A stretch of DNA of 64,000 nt from Arthrobacter sp. zg-Y820. Its GTDB lineage: Bacteria > Actinomycetota > Actinomycetes > Actinomycetales > Micrococcaceae. The notes under the pieces were generated by a model. The model made no database searches. It was not told the DNA's origin and saw nothing but the letters and a program-made list of their open reading frames with translations. Location: positions 1,426,001 through 1,490,000 of the forward strand of contig NZ_CP126247.1 of NCBI RefSeq assembly GCF_030142155.1, in the 5' to 3' direction. Position numbers and translations under genes: made by a program. Below, one piece after another: positions 7,571 through 16,252 of this stretch (position 1 is its first letter; every line of letters starts with the position of its first letter).

Positions 7571-10500
7571 GTGGCTTCAGCAACTAGTTCTTCGAAATCG
7601 TTTGTCCATCTTCACAACCACACCGAATACTCCATGCTGGACGGTGCGGCCCGTCTGACGGACCTCTTCAGCCACGCTGACGAGCTGGGAATGAACGCCG
7701 TGGCGACCACTGACCACGGGTTCGTGTTCGGTGCGTTCGACTTCTGGAACAAGGCCCGCAACGCCGGGATCAAGCCGATCATCGGCGTCGAGGCCTATCT
7801 GACCCCGGGCACCGCCCGAGCGGACAAGACCCGCGTCAAGTGGGGCGACGGCGGCCGGAACGACGTGTCCGGTGCCGGTGCCTACACGCACATGACCATG
7901 TGGTCCGAGACCACCGAGGGCATGCACAACCTCTTCCGGATGTCCTCCCTGGCCTCGCTGGAGGGCTTCCTCTACAAGCCGCGCATGGACCGGGACCTGC
8001 TGCAGACCTACGGCAAGGGACTCATCGCCACCACCGGCTGCCCGTCGGGGGAAGTGCAGACGAAGCTGCGCCTGGGGCTGTACCGCGAGGCGGTTCAGGC
8101 GGCCTCGGACTTCCGCGACATCTTCGGTGCTGATAACTTCTTCTGCGAAATCATGGACCACGGCCTGGACATTGAGCGCAACGTGCAGGCGGACCTGTTC
8201 AAGCTCGCCCGGGAACTGAAGCTGCCGCTGGTGGCCACCAACGACCTGCACTACACACACGCGGAGGACGCGTCGGCGCACGCGGCCCTGCTGTGCGTGC
8301 AGTCCGGTTCCTCACTCGCCGACCCCAAGCGCTTCAAGTTCGACGCCGACGAGTTCTACCTGAAGTCCCCGGCCGAAATGCGGGCCATCTTCCGCGACTA
8401 CCCCGAAGCCTGCGACAACACGCTGCTCATCGCCGAGCGCTGCGACGTCGAGTTCAACACCAACGCCAACTACATGCCGCGGTTCCCCACTCCGGAGGGG
8501 GAAAACGAGGAGTCCTGGTTCGTCAAGGAAGTGGAGGCGGGCCTGCACCGCCGCTATCCGAACGGCATCAGCGACGCCGTCCGCAAGCGCGCCGACTACG
8601 AAGTGGGCATCATTGCCCAGATGGGCTTCCCGGGGTACTTCCTGGTGGTGGCCGACTTCATCAACTGGGCCAAGGCCAACGGCATCCGCGTGGGTCCCGG
8701 CCGCGGCTCCGGCGCCGGCTCCATGGCCGCCTACGCCATGGGCATCACCGACCTGGACCCGCTGCAGCACGGCCTGATCTTCGAACGGTTCCTGAACCCG
8801 GACCGCGTTTCCATGCCTGACTTCGACGTCGACTTCGATGATCGGCGCCGTTCCGAGGTGATCCACTACGTCACCGAGAAATACGGCGACGAGCGCGTGG
8901 CCATGATCGTCACCTACGGCACCATCAAGGCCAAGCAGGCGCTGAAGGACTCCTCCCGCGTCATGGGCTACCCCTTCTCCGTGGGGGAGCGGCTGACCAA
9001 GGCCATGCCGCCGGACGTAATGGGCAAAGGCCTGTCCCTGGCCGACGTGCACAACAAGGAAGCCAAGCGGTACGGCGAGGCCGAGGAGCTGCGCGAACTG
9101 CTCCGCACCGACCCCGATTCCCAGCGGGTGTTTGACACGGCGCTCGGCCTGGAAGGCCTGAAACGGCAGTGGGGCGTGCATGCGGCCGGCGTGATCATGT
9201 CCTCGGATCCGCTGATCGACATCATTCCGATCATGCGCCGTGACCAGGACGGGCAGGTCATCACGCAGTTCGACTACCCCACCTGCGAAGGCCTGGGGCT
9301 GATCAAGATGGACTTCCTCGGCCTGCGCAACCTGACGATCGTCTCCGACGCCGTCGAGAACATCAAGAACAACCGCGGCGAGGACCTGGTCCTCGAAGAC
9401 CTGCCGCTGGACCTGAAGCCCGCCTACGACCTCCTGGCCAGCGGCGACACGCTGGGCGTGTTCCAGCTCGACGGCGGACCCATGCGGTCGCTGCTCAAGA
9501 GCATGCGTCCTGACAACTTTGAAGACATCTCCGCGGTCATTGCGCTGTACCGGCCCGGTCCCATGGGTGCGAACTCGCACACCAACTATGCGCTGCGCAA
9601 GACCGGCCAGCAGGAAATCACTCCCATCCATCCGGAGCTCGAGGAACCGCTGGCGGAAATCCTGGGCACCACCTACGGCCTGATCGTGTATCAGGAGCAG
9701 GTTATGGCCATCGCGCAGAAGGTGGCAGGCTTCAGCCTCGGCCAGGCAGACATCCTGCGCCGGGCCATGGGTAAGAAAAAGAAGTCCGAACTGGACAAGC
9801 AGTACGCCGGCTTCCATCAGGGCATGGTGGACCGCGGCTACTCGGAGGCCGCGATCAAGGCACTCTGGGACATCCTGCTGCCGTTCTCCGACTACGCCTT
9901 CAACAAGGCGCACTCCGCGGCGTACGGCGTCGTCTCCTACTGGACCGCGTACCTGAAGGCGCAGTATCCGGCCGAGTACATGGCAGCCCTGCTCACCTCG
10001 GTCGGTGATGACAAGGACAAGCTGGCCATGTACCTGAACGAGTGCCGCAAGATGGGCATCACCGTGCTGCCGCCGGACGTGAACGAGTCCAGCGTGAACT
10101 TCACCCCGGTCGGCACCGACATCCGCTTCGGCATGGGTGCCATCCGCAACGTGGGCGCGAACGTGGTGCAGTCGATGGTCGCCGCCCGCGAGGAAAAGGG
10201 CGCGTTCACCAACTTCAAGGACTTCCTGATGAAGGTACCGGCGGTGGTCTGCAACAAGCGCACCATCGAATCCCTCATCAAGGCCGGGGCCTTCGACTCC
10301 ATGGGTCATGCCCGGCGGCCGCTGGCCATGATCCACGAAGAGGCGATCGACTCCGTCGTCGTGCTCAAGCGCAACGAGGCGGTGGGCCAGTTCGACCTGT
10401 TCGCCGCGATCGCCGACCAGGAGCCGGAGGACTCGATCAGCATCGAGATTCCGGACCTGCCGGAGTGGGAAAAGAAGGACAAGCTCTCCTTCGAGCGCGA

Positions 10501-11110
10501 CATGCTCGGCCTGTACGTCTCGGATCATCCGCTGCAGGGGCTCGAGGGCATCCTCAGCCAGCACGCAGATTCCTCCATCACCAACATTGTGGGGGAGGAA
10601 GGCCCGGCCGACGGCGCGATCGTCACCATCGCGGGCATGATCACCTCGCTGCAGCGCCGGATCGCGAAAAACAGCGGCAACGCCTATGCCCGCTGCGAGA
10701 TCGAGGACCTGGCCGGTTCCATGGAGGTCATGTTCTTCGGCCAGGTCTACGGTCCGATCGCCGCGGTGCTGGCCGAGGACCTGATCGTGGTGGTCCGCGG
10801 CCGGCTGCAGCGCCGCGACGACGGCGCCGTGACGCTGAATGCGCAGGAACTGACCGTGCCGGACCTCAGCGAGGGGCACTCCGGGCCGGTGGTTATTTCG
10901 ATGGCCACCTACAAGGCCACGGAGACCGTGGTGACCCAGCTCGGCGACGTGCTGCGCACCCATCCCGGAACCTCCGAGGTGCAGATCCGGCTCAACGGCT
11001 CACGCACGGTGGAAGTGATGAAACTGGGCGTTGACATGCGCGTGAACCCCACGCCGTCGTTGTTCGGCGACCTGAAGGTGCTGCTGGGCCCGGCCTGCCT
11101 CGACGCCTGA
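7571..11110 (+). CDS. dnaE1: DNA polymerase III alpha subunit (replicative, DnaE1)
   Basis: C-family polymerase that replicates the chromosome. Domains in order: PHP domain (about residues 10-215, starting FVHLHNHTEYSMLDG, with intact His residues for metal-dependent proofreading activity), palm with catalytic carboxylates in MPDFDVDFDDRRR (about residues 415-427), fingers (KKKKSELDKQ region), tandem HhH region (AFNKAHSAAYGVVSYW, about residue 775) and a C-terminal OB fold (about 1010-1095, AIVTIAGMITSLQRR) with the clamp-binding tail. The 1179-residue length is that of DnaE1; the mutagenic DnaE2 is shorter and lacks this PHP pattern. The GTG start is used with a -10 hexamer six bases upstream and no visible ribosome binding site, so a leaderless transcript is likely. 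Confidence 0.97.
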   Translation: MASATSSSKSFVHLHNHTEYSMLDGAARLTDLFSHADELGMNAVATTDHGFVFGAFDFWNKARNAGIKPIIGVEAYLTPGTARADKTRVKWGDGGRNDVSGAGAYTHMTMWSETTEGMHNLFRMSSLASLEGFLYKPRMDRDLLQTYGKGLIATTGCPSGEVQTKLRLGLYREAVQAASDFRDIFGADNFFCEIMDHGLDIERNVQADLFKLARELKLPLVATNDLHYTHAEDASAHAALLCVQSGSSLADPKRFKFDADEFYLKSPAEMRAIFRDYPEACDNTLLIAERCDVEFNTNANYMPRFPTPEGENEESWFVKEVEAGLHRRYPNGISDAVRKRADYEVGIIAQMGFPGYFLVVADFINWAKANGIRVGPGRGSGAGSMAAYAMGITDLDPLQHGLIFERFLNPDRVSMPDFDVDFDDRRRSEVIHYVTEKYGDERVAMIVTYGTIKAKQALKDSSRVMGYPFSVGERLTKAMPPDVMGKGLSLADVHNKEAKRYGEAEELRELLRTDPDSQRVFDTALGLEGLKRQWGVHAAGVIMSSDPLIDIIPIMRRDQDGQVITQFDYPTCEGLGLIKMDFLGLRNLTIVSDAVENIKNNRGEDLVLEDLPLDLKPAYDLLASGDTLGVFQLDGGPMRSLLKSMRPDNFEDISAVIALYRPGPMGANSHTNYALRKTGQQEITPIHPELEEPLAEILGTTYGLIVYQEQVMAIAQKVAGFSLGQADILRRAMGKKKKSELDKQYAGFHQGMVDRGYSEAAIKALWDILLPFSDYAFNKAHSAAYGVVSYWTAYLKAQYPAEYMAALLTSVGDDKDKLAMYLNECRKMGITVLPPDVNESSVNFTPVGTDIRFGMGAIRNVGANVVQSMVAAREEKGAFTNFKDFLMKVPAVVCNKRTIESLIKAGAFDSMGHARRPLAMIHEEAIDSVVVLKRNEAVGQFDLFAAIADQEPEDSISIEIPDLPEWEKKDKLSFERDMLGLYVSDHPLQGLEGILSQHADSSITNIVGEEGPADGAIVTIAGMITSLQRRIAKNSGNAYARCEIEDLAGSMEVMFFGQVYGPIAAVLAEDLIVVVRGRLQRRDDGAVTLNAQELTVPDLSEGHSGPVVISMATYKATETVVTQLGDVLRTHPGTSEVQIRLNGSRTVEVMKLGVDMRVNPTPSLFGDLKVLLGPACLDA

Positions 11111-11174
11111 GGCGCCGGGGTTCGGCCCCCTGCAACCGTCCGCGGCCCCCTCGGGGGCGATCCCTCGGGATGCG

Positions 11175-11369
11175 CTATCGCAGAGCGAGTCCGTGTTCCT
11201 TCAGGGCTTCTTCGATGATGCGGAGGGCCTTGGGGCCGACCCCGTGCAGCCGGGAAAGCTCAGCGCGGTCGGCGTCCGCCAAGTCCTTCAGGGACGAATA
11301 GCCGGCAGCGCTGAGGCCGCGCGCTGCCGGCGTTCCTACCCCGGGCAGGGAGTCGAGTTCCGTTGTCAT
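11175..11369 (-). CDS. Small helix-hairpin-helix protein
   Basis: A 64-residue protein made of little more than a tandem HhH fold: LPGVGTPAARGLSAAGYSSL and LHGVGPKALRIIEEAL are the two hairpins. Such folds bind DNA backbone non-specifically and occur in RuvA, UvrC and small DUF4332-like proteins. The ATG at 11369 is chosen over an adjacent GTG because a TAGGGT hexamer ends exactly six bases upstream, the leaderless pattern seen for several neighbours. It is convergent with dnaE1. A role in DNA repair or replication is possible but not shown by anything except the fold and the position. Confidence 0.75.
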   Translation of the reverse strand: MTTELDSLPGVGTPAARGLSAAGYSSLKDLADADRAELSRLHGVGPKALRIIEEALKEHGLALR

Positions 11370-11375
11370 CACTCG

Positions 11376-11381
11376 ACCCTA
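11376..11381 (-). promoter_or_regulatory. Leaderless -10 hexamer of the HhH gene
   Basis: Minus-strand TAGGGT is separated by six bases from the ATG at 11369. No -35 match was seen. Confidence 0.5.
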
Positions 11382-11534
11382 AGGCCGGCGCAGGGCACGC
11401 GTGAAGGTACCGGGGAAGGCAAGCGGAGGATCCGGGGGAGGGCAGGGGGACAAGCACGGGCCCAGGGCCGCAGCCTGGCCACATTCGGCGCGGTCAGCAC
11501 CGGACGCCGTGGGCCGTGCGGACCGAACGTCGGG

Positions 11535-11697
11535 ATCTATCGTGCAGATAACGGGGTTCGGGGTTCGCGGGATCTATCGTGCAGATAACGGTGCTTCGGG
11601 AAATCTATCGTGCAGATAAGGGGCTGAAAATGCCCGAAAACCGGCCTTTGAGCGCGTTATCTGCACTATGAATTCTCCGTTGTCCCGTTATCTGCCC
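11535..11697. repeat. Cluster of five ATCTATCGTGCAGATAACG-type repeats
   Basis: The 402-base gap between the HhH gene and the YhgE gene has no credible gene. It holds three direct copies of ATCTATCGTGCAGATAACGG (11535-11554, 11572-11591, and 11603-11622 with one change near the end). Two further copies of the core lie in inverted orientation: GTTATCTGCACTATGAAT (11656-11673) and CCCGTTATCTGCCC (11684-11697). The third direct copy and the first inverted one can pair through GTGCAGATAA/TTATCTGCAC (10 bp). Each direct copy also has internal ATCT/AGAT symmetry. Spacing (37 and 31 bases) is irregular and no cas gene is nearby, so it is not a CRISPR array. Confidence 0.8.
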
Positions 11698-11774
11698 GAA
11701 GGATGCCTGTCGGATGCGAAAGCCCCGCAACCAGGAGCAGCCCCGCCACCAGGAGCAGCCCTGCGGACAGCGGC

Positions 11775-13280
11775 TTAGGCCGCAGCCGGCCCGGCGGCCG
11801 TTGTTCCGCGCCGGCCGAACATCCGGTCGTAGAGCGTGCTGACTAGGAAGCCGATCAACAGCGCGGCCGCCAGGATCAGGGCAAGAGCCACAACATCGGC
11901 ACCCAGACCGGTGTCGGTGCCTGAACCGAAGTAGAGGACGCTGCGGACGGCGTTGGCGATGTGGTGCAGGGGTTCCCAGGGCGCGATGGCCCGGAAGAAG
12001 CCGGGCAGCGCCTCGAGCGGCACCACGGCTCCGGATGAGGGCAGCCCCATGAGCACCAGGTAGATCATCGAGACCAGCAAGCCGGCGTTGCCGAAGACGG
12101 TCAGCAGGGCAAAAACCACGGCCGACACCGCTGACATTGCGAGCCAGCTGGTGAGGAACAGGGTTCCGCCGTTCGGCAGGGGAACGGCCGCGGCGGAGGC
12201 CACCCACATCACGACACCGGCTGCGGGTGCCGCCGCAGTGACGAAAATTCCCCACTTGAGCAGCATGGACAGCCACCGGGACGGTGTGGTCCGCCGGGCC
12301 ACGAGGAACTGCGGTCCGATTTCCAGCGGAGTAATTCCCAGCCGGCCGTCCACCAGGACGTTCACGCCGATGGATCCGGTGAGCCCCAGCACGAGCAGCA
12401 GGATCGCGTAGTAGAAGGAACCCATGCCCAGGGCCGTGCCGTCTTCGACCGGATGGTAATTCTCGGTAATCACCTGGACGGGATCCTGAAGCAGAACCGC
12501 TGACGCCGCGCTGACGGTGGGGGCCAGCTGCTCCGCCAGCTGGGAGGGGGTGCCGGCCTGCTGCGCGGTGAGCTGCCGGGCGAAGGCCACGGTGGCCGGA
12601 CCGCCCTTTGCTGCGGCTTCCAGGGTTCGGCGCGCCTGCTCATTCTGGGACTCCGTCAGCTGCTGTTCGACGGCGCTGCGGGCCTGGGCCTCCGCATCTT
12701 GTGCTGCGGCGGCGAGTTGCTCACCCAGGGACGCGCTGGCCTCGGCCAGACCCGGTTCAACGACGCCGGCCGCAAGGCGAGCGGCCAGGGCGCCGGCTTT
12801 CGGATCGGTGTAGACGCTGACAGCGGGGCGGGCCGACTGCTCCTGCGTCAGTGAACCGGTGACAAGTCCGGTTGCATCGGCGGAGAAGGAGGCAGGGATG
12901 ACGACGGCGGCATAGACCTCTCCGTTCTCGAGCTGCTCCCGCGCGTCCGCCCAAGAGAGGACCTGAAGGTCCAGTTCCTCTCCCTCGGCGGCGCGGTCGG
13001 CGAATCCGTTCACGATCTCCCGTCCCAGATTCTGCGGAGCCGCTCCGTCGGCGCTCCCTTCAAGGCCGGTGTCCTCGTTCACCACTGCCACGGGGAAGTC
13101 CTTCAGATGCGCCGTCGGGTTGGCCAGCCCGCCCATGTAAAGGCCCGTGCCGACCGCTGCCAGCAGGACCACCACGAGCATGGGAAGCAGCCAGAACATC
13201 GGCGACCGGTAGGGGGAGGCGGGCCGCCGATCCTCCGGCCGGGCGGCGTGGCGGGGGCGGGCTGAAACGGGCGTGGACAT
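11775..13280 (-). CDS. YhgE/Pip-type membrane protein (ABC-2-like)
   Basis: 501-residue membrane protein with one helix near the N-terminus (about residues 28-50), a large extracytoplasmic region of about 230 residues that is Ala/Gln-rich and partly coiled coil, and five helices in the C-terminal third (from about residue 285). This layout is that of the YhgE/Pip (phage infection protein) and related ABC-2-type permease families; DFPVAVVNEDTG after the first helix is the typical start of the outer domain. Members include phage receptors, type VII secretion-associated EsaA and export proteins. The gene is divergent from a TetR regulator with paired operators between them, so it is probably its target, perhaps in export of a toxic or amphipathic compound. 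AAGGAA precedes the ATG. Confidence 0.8.
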   Translation of the reverse strand: MSTPVSARPRHAARPEDRRPASPYRSPMFWLLPMLVVVLLAAVGTGLYMGGLANPTAHLKDFPVAVVNEDTGLEGSADGAAPQNLGREIVNGFADRAAEGEELDLQVLSWADAREQLENGEVYAAVVIPASFSADATGLVTGSLTQEQSARPAVSVYTDPKAGALAARLAAGVVEPGLAEASASLGEQLAAAAQDAEAQARSAVEQQLTESQNEQARRTLEAAAKGGPATVAFARQLTAQQAGTPSQLAEQLAPTVSAASAVLLQDPVQVITENYHPVEDGTALGMGSFYYAILLLVLGLTGSIGVNVLVDGRLGITPLEIGPQFLVARRTTPSRWLSMLLKWGIFVTAAAPAAGVVMWVASAAAVPLPNGGTLFLTSWLAMSAVSAVVFALLTVFGNAGLLVSMIYLVLMGLPSSGAVVPLEALPGFFRAIAPWEPLHHIANAVRSVLYFGSGTDTGLGADVVALALILAAALLIGFLVSTLYDRMFGRRGTTAAGPAAA

Positions 13281-13308
13281 GCGGGCATTCCTTCTCGAAG
13301 CTCACTGG

Positions 13309-13352
13309 ATACACGAGTGTATTGACTGCCTCCGACGATACACCGATGTATC
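13309..13352. promoter_or_regulatory. Two dyad operators between the YhgE and TetR genes
   Basis: ATACACGAGTGTAT (13309-13322) is a 6-bp dyad with a 2-base centre. GATACACCGATGTATC (13337-13352) is a related 6-bp dyad with a 4-base centre. The shared half-site is ATACA or GATACAC. The second operator overlaps the -10 hexamer of the TetR gene, and the first lies in the divergent promoter region, so repression of both genes by the regulator is the natural reading. The 28-base centre spacing places both dyads on nearly the same helical face. Confidence 0.75.
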
Positions 13353-13354
13353 GT
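13349..13354 (+). promoter_or_regulatory. Leaderless -10 hexamer of the TetR gene
   Basis: TATCGT ends six bases before the ATG at 13361. TTGACT at 13322-13327 is the only -35-like sequence and is 21 bases away, too far for a standard spacer. Confidence 0.5.
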
Positions 13355-13360
13355 GGAAGG

Positions 13361-14020
13361 ATGAACCCCGCAGGAAAGAGGACCGCCTTGGACGCAGCCG
13401 AACCGGCCAAACGGTCCCGAACCGCCACCCGCAACCGCCTGCTGGCAACTTCCGCCGACGTCTTTGCCGAGCGGGGCCTGGAGGGCGCCAGTGTGGAGGA
13501 GCTGTGTGCCGCTGCCGGATTTACCCGGGGCGCCTTCTACAGCAACTTCGCCACCAAGACCGATCTGGCGCTGGCCATGTATGAGGACCATGTCAGCCAG
13601 TTGGCCGCCCGGCTGCAGGACCAGCTCGACCATTGGCTGCAGCGCGGCGCGCAGGATCCGACCGCCGTCATCGAGCGCATCCTGGAAGGAATGGCTGACT
13701 TCACCTCGGACACCGTGTGGCACGCCGTTCGCCTGGAACTGCTGCTGGCCGCCCGGCGATCCGACCGAGTGCGGGTCTTCGTTGCAGGCCAGCGCAACAT
13801 TCTGGCCGAAGCGGTGACCGCAGCGCTGCTCCGGGTGGCCGATGCCCAGGAAGCGGAGTTCACTGTCGACCCGGCGGAGCTGGCGCGGCTGCTGCTGGCG
13901 GTGTACGACGGCCGGCTGAACGAGCAGATCGCCGGCAGCGGCAATTCTGCCGCCAAAGTGAACCTCGTTTCCATCACCTGGTCGAACCTGACCCGGCCCA
14001 AAGCCCGTCCGGAGCCGTAA
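13361..14020 (+). CDS. TetR/AcrR family transcriptional regulator
   Basis: 219-residue repressor. The N-terminal HTH (about residues 22-70) has the canonical pattern [40 protein letters not shown], where the second string is the recognition helix. The rest is an all-helical ligand-binding and dimerisation domain. The ATG at 13361 is used; a TTG at 13322 lies in the promoter and would add 13 residues. Divergent orientation from the YhgE/Pip membrane gene and two dyads in the gap point to autoregulation and control of that gene. The ligand is unknown. It ends 50 bases before hisD and is probably not cotranscribed with it, because hisD has its own -10 element. Confidence 0.93.
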   Translation: MNPAGKRTALDAAEPAKRSRTATRNRLLATSADVFAERGLEGASVEELCAAAGFTRGAFYSNFATKTDLALAMYEDHVSQLAARLQDQLDHWLQRGAQDPTAVIERILEGMADFTSDTVWHAVRLELLLAARRSDRVRVFVAGQRNILAEAVTAALLRVADAQEAEFTVDPAELARLLLAVYDGRLNEQIAGSGNSAAKVNLVSITWSNLTRPKARPEP

Positions 14021-14057
14021 CGAAGTCACCGGCTGCCGGCGGGCGGGGGTGCTTGGG

Positions 14058-14063
14058 TAGAAT
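14058..14063 (+). promoter_or_regulatory. Leaderless -10 hexamer of hisD
   Basis: TAGAAT ends seven bases before the hisD GTG at 14071. The intervening GGGAAGC is too close to the start codon to work as a ribosome binding site. Confidence 0.6.
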
Positions 14064-14070
14064 GGGAAGC

Positions 14071-15423
14071 GTGAATTCCTCAACCTCCGGACCTGCCTTC
14101 GAATCCTTCCGCACCATCGATCTGCGCGGGCAGCATTTGAGCCCGGCTGGTTTGAAGCACGCGATGCCGCGCGCCGAAACCACCACCGATGTGGCTTCCG
14201 ACGCCGTCGCCGCCATCATCGCGGACGTCAGAACGCGCGGATATGACGCGCTCAGCGAGCTGGCCTCCCGCTTCGACGGCGTGGAGCAGCATCATCCGCT
14301 GGTGCCCCGCGAGGCGCTGCGCGAGGCGTTGGCGCAGCTCGATCCGCCCGTCCGGGCCGCCCTGGAAGAGTCCATCCGGCGGGCCCGGCTCTTTGCCGAG
14401 GCCCAGCGCCCGCAGAACACCGATCTGCAGATCGGGCCCGGCGCCAACGTTTCGCAGAACTGGCTCCCGGTGGGCCGCGTGGGTCTGTACGTTCCGGGCG
14501 GGCTGGCCGTGTATCCGTCGTCAGTGGTGATGAACGTGGTGCCCGCCCAGGCCGCCGGCGTCCCTTCGCTCGCCCTGGCGTCCCCGCCGCAGCGGGAGTT
14601 CGGCGGGCTGCCGCACCCCACCATTCTGGCTGCCGCGGAGCTGCTGGGCATCGAAGAGGTGTACGCCATGGGCGGCGCCCAGGCCATTGCAGCCTTCGCC
14701 TACGGCATTCCCGCGGCCGGAGTTAACCCGGAACTGGCGCCGGTCGACGTCGTCACGGGGCCGGGCAACGTTTACGTGGCGACCGCCAAGCGGCTGGTGA
14801 AGGGCGTCGTGGGGATCGATGCCGAAGCCGGTCCCACCGAAATCGCCATCCTGGCCGACGCCGGAGCGGATCCGCGCCTTGTTGCCGCTGACCTGATCAG
14901 CCAGGCCGAGCACGATCCCAATGCCGCCTCGGTCCTCGTCACCGATTCCCCGGACCTGGCGGGCCGGGTCCGGCATGAACTGGGCCGGCAGGTTCAGGCC
15001 ACCCGGCACCGTGCCCGGGTGGAAACCGCGCTGTCAGGTCCCCAGTCCGGCACCATCCTGGTGGATGACCTGGACCAGGGGATCGCCGTCTGCAATGCCT
15101 ACGGGGCCGAACACCTGGAAATCCAGACCGCCGGTGCCGCCGCAGACGCAGCCCGCATCACCAGCGCCGGGGCCATCTTTGTCGGAAACTACAGCCCCGT
15201 CAGCCTGGGCGACTACTGCTCCGGATCCAACCACGTGCTCCCCACGGCCGGGACTTCAGCCTTCTCCTCCGGCTTGAACGTGACCACCTTCATGCACGCC
15301 ATCCAGGTCATCAACTATGACCGGGCTGCCCTGCAGGAAGTCAGCACCCATGTCGTGGCGCTGTCCCGGGCCGAGGACCTGCCCGCTCACGGCGACGCCG
15401 TGTCCGTCCGGTTCGAAGCCTGA
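14071..15423 (+). CDS. hisD: Histidinol dehydrogenase
   Basis: Catalyses the last two steps of histidine synthesis, NAD-dependent oxidation of L-histidinol to L-histidine, as a zinc homodimer. Family motifs: [19 protein letters not shown] (about residues 135-153), [16 protein letters not shown] (NAD region), [14 protein letters not shown], the zinc-binding QAEHDPNA (Gln, His near residue 275) and [18 protein letters not shown]. The GTG at 14071 gives 450 residues; the frame stays open to 13717 only because it runs over the TetR gene in another frame. It stands alone, without the rest of the his operon downstream. It is followed by a 16-bp inverted repeat and then nrdR. Confidence 0.97.
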   Translation: MNSSTSGPAFESFRTIDLRGQHLSPAGLKHAMPRAETTTDVASDAVAAIIADVRTRGYDALSELASRFDGVEQHHPLVPREALREALAQLDPPVRAALEESIRRARLFAEAQRPQNTDLQIGPGANVSQNWLPVGRVGLYVPGGLAVYPSSVVMNVVPAQAAGVPSLALASPPQREFGGLPHPTILAAAELLGIEEVYAMGGAQAIAAFAYGIPAAGVNPELAPVDVVTGPGNVYVATAKRLVKGVVGIDAEAGPTEIAILADAGADPRLVAADLISQAEHDPNAASVLVTDSPDLAGRVRHELGRQVQATRHRARVETALSGPQSGTILVDDLDQGIAVCNAYGAEHLEIQTAGAAADAARITSAGAIFVGNYSPVSLGDYCSGSNHVLPTAGTSAFSSGLNVTTFMHAIQVINYDRAALQEVSTHVVALSRAEDLPAHGDAVSVRFEA

Positions 15424-15424
15424 C

Positions 15425-15460
15425 CACCATATGTAGTAGCGGGTGCTACTACATATGGTG
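15425..15460. repeat. 16-bp perfect inverted repeat between hisD and nrdR
   Basis: CACCATATGTAGTAGC (15425-15440) and GCTACTACATATGGTG (15445-15460) form a perfect stem with loop GGGT. It starts two bases after the hisD stop. It has no T-run and is AT-richer than its surroundings. It may serve as a 3' end hairpin for hisD or as a binding site; it ends nine bases before the nrdR -35 element. Confidence 0.8.
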
Positions 15461-15468
15461 AGAGGCAG

Positions 15469-15498
15469 TTGGTGATGTCGGGGTTGCGGCTCTAGAAT
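15469..15498 (+). promoter_or_regulatory. nrdR promoter
   Basis: TTGGTG (15469-15474), an 18-base spacer and TAGAAT (15493-15498) form a good sigma-A type promoter. It predicts a leader of about 90 bases before the nrdR ATG at 15596. Confidence 0.6.
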
Positions 15499-15595
15499 GA
15501 GTGCGCAGCTCAGCTCTGCTGCACCGGGACTGGTTCCCCGGTGCGGTCGGGTCCGGGATGCAGCCCGCTTCCGACCTCCAGCGAAAGGACTCCGG

Positions 15596-16093
15596 ATGTA
15601 CTGTCCGTTCTGCCGCAACGCTGATTCCCGAGTCGTTGACAGCCGTCTGGCCGACGACGGTTCGGCGATCCGCCGCCGCCGCCAGTGCCCCGAGTGCGGG
15701 CGCAGGTTCAGCACGGTGGAGACCACGAGCCTGAGCGTCATCAAGCGGTCGGGCGTGGGAGAGCCGTTCAGCCGCGGCAAGGTGATCAACGGTGTGCGCA
15801 AAGCCTGCCAGGGCCGGCCCGTCAGCGAGGACGACCTGGCCATGCTGGCCCAGGAGGTCGAGGAATCGATCCGTGCCAGCGGAGTAGCCGAAATTGATGC
15901 CCACGAGGTGGGACTGGCCATCCTGAAGCCGCTGCAGAAGCTCGACCAGGTGGCATACCTGCGGTTTGCCAGCGTCTACCAGGCCTTCGAATCGCTGGAG
16001 GACTTCGAGGCTGCCATAGCTGAACTGCGCGAAGAATCCCCGCGTGCTTCCACCGTCCCCGCCGGAGCCCAGCGGCCGCTGACCGCCCGCTGA
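15596..16093 (+). CDS. nrdR: Transcriptional repressor NrdR
   Basis: Zinc-ribbon and ATP-cone repressor of ribonucleotide reductase genes; it senses (d)ATP. The start is ATG 15596, giving [17 protein letters not shown], and GAAAGGA lies seven bases upstream; the longer frame from 15497 overlaps the promoter. The zinc ribbon uses CPFC and CPECGRRF (residues 3-34), followed by the ATP cone (about residues 46-136, [20 protein letters not shown]). The 165-residue length is normal. No nrd structural gene is in the window, so it acts in trans here. Tandem repeats follow immediately after its stop. Confidence 0.96.
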   Translation: MYCPFCRNADSRVVDSRLADDGSAIRRRRQCPECGRRFSTVETTSLSVIKRSGVGEPFSRGKVINGVRKACQGRPVSEDDLAMLAQEVEESIRASGVAEIDAHEVGLAILKPLQKLDQVAYLRFASVYQAFESLEDFEAAIAELREESPRASTVPAGAQRPLTAR

Positions 16094-16094
16094 G

Positions 16095-16171
16095 CTTCCC
16101 CGGAGCGGAGCCCCGAACCCTTCCCCGGAGCGGAGCCCCGAACCCTGAGACTCGAACCCTGAGACCCGAAC
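16095..16171. repeat. Short tandem repeats after nrdR
   Basis: A 25-bp unit (CTTCCCCGGAGCGGAGCCCC plus GAACC) occurs twice in tandem at 16095-16119 and 16120-16144, with only the first base differing. A 14-bp unit CCTGAGACTCGAAC follows twice (16144-16157, 16158-16171) with one change. They share the CGAACC ending. The array starts two bases after the nrdR stop and lies before the 3' end of ppgK, so copy number may vary between strains. Confidence 0.75.
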
Positions 16172-16191
16172 AAAACCGGGCCCGGACGCAG

Positions 16192-16227
16192 CGGAAGCGG
16201 CGGCAGGTCTCCCCGCCGCCGCTTCCG
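16192..16227 (-). terminator. Probable terminator of ppgK
   Basis: CGGAAGCGGCGG (16192-16203) and CCGCCGCTTCCG (16216-16227) form a 12-bp stem with a 12-base loop in the convergent nrdR/ppgK gap. On the minus strand it is followed by a second small CCGGGCCCGG palindrome and then TTTTGTT, which suits termination of ppgK. Confidence 0.6.
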
Positions 16228-16252
16228 AGCCGGCCCCCGCGTGGTGCGGGTC

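Noticed and set aside
8312..10963. 883-codon antisense frame within dnaE1
   Set aside because: Typical mirror frame of a GC-rich gene; dnaE1 is complete on the other strand with all catalytic motifs.
11535..11697. CRISPR array
   Set aside because: Copies are in both orientations, spacing is irregular, arms are diverged and there are no cas genes nearby.
13717..14070. N-terminal extension of hisD over the tetR gene
   Set aside because: The open frame upstream of GTG 14071 overlaps tetR in another frame and encodes no conserved sequence.
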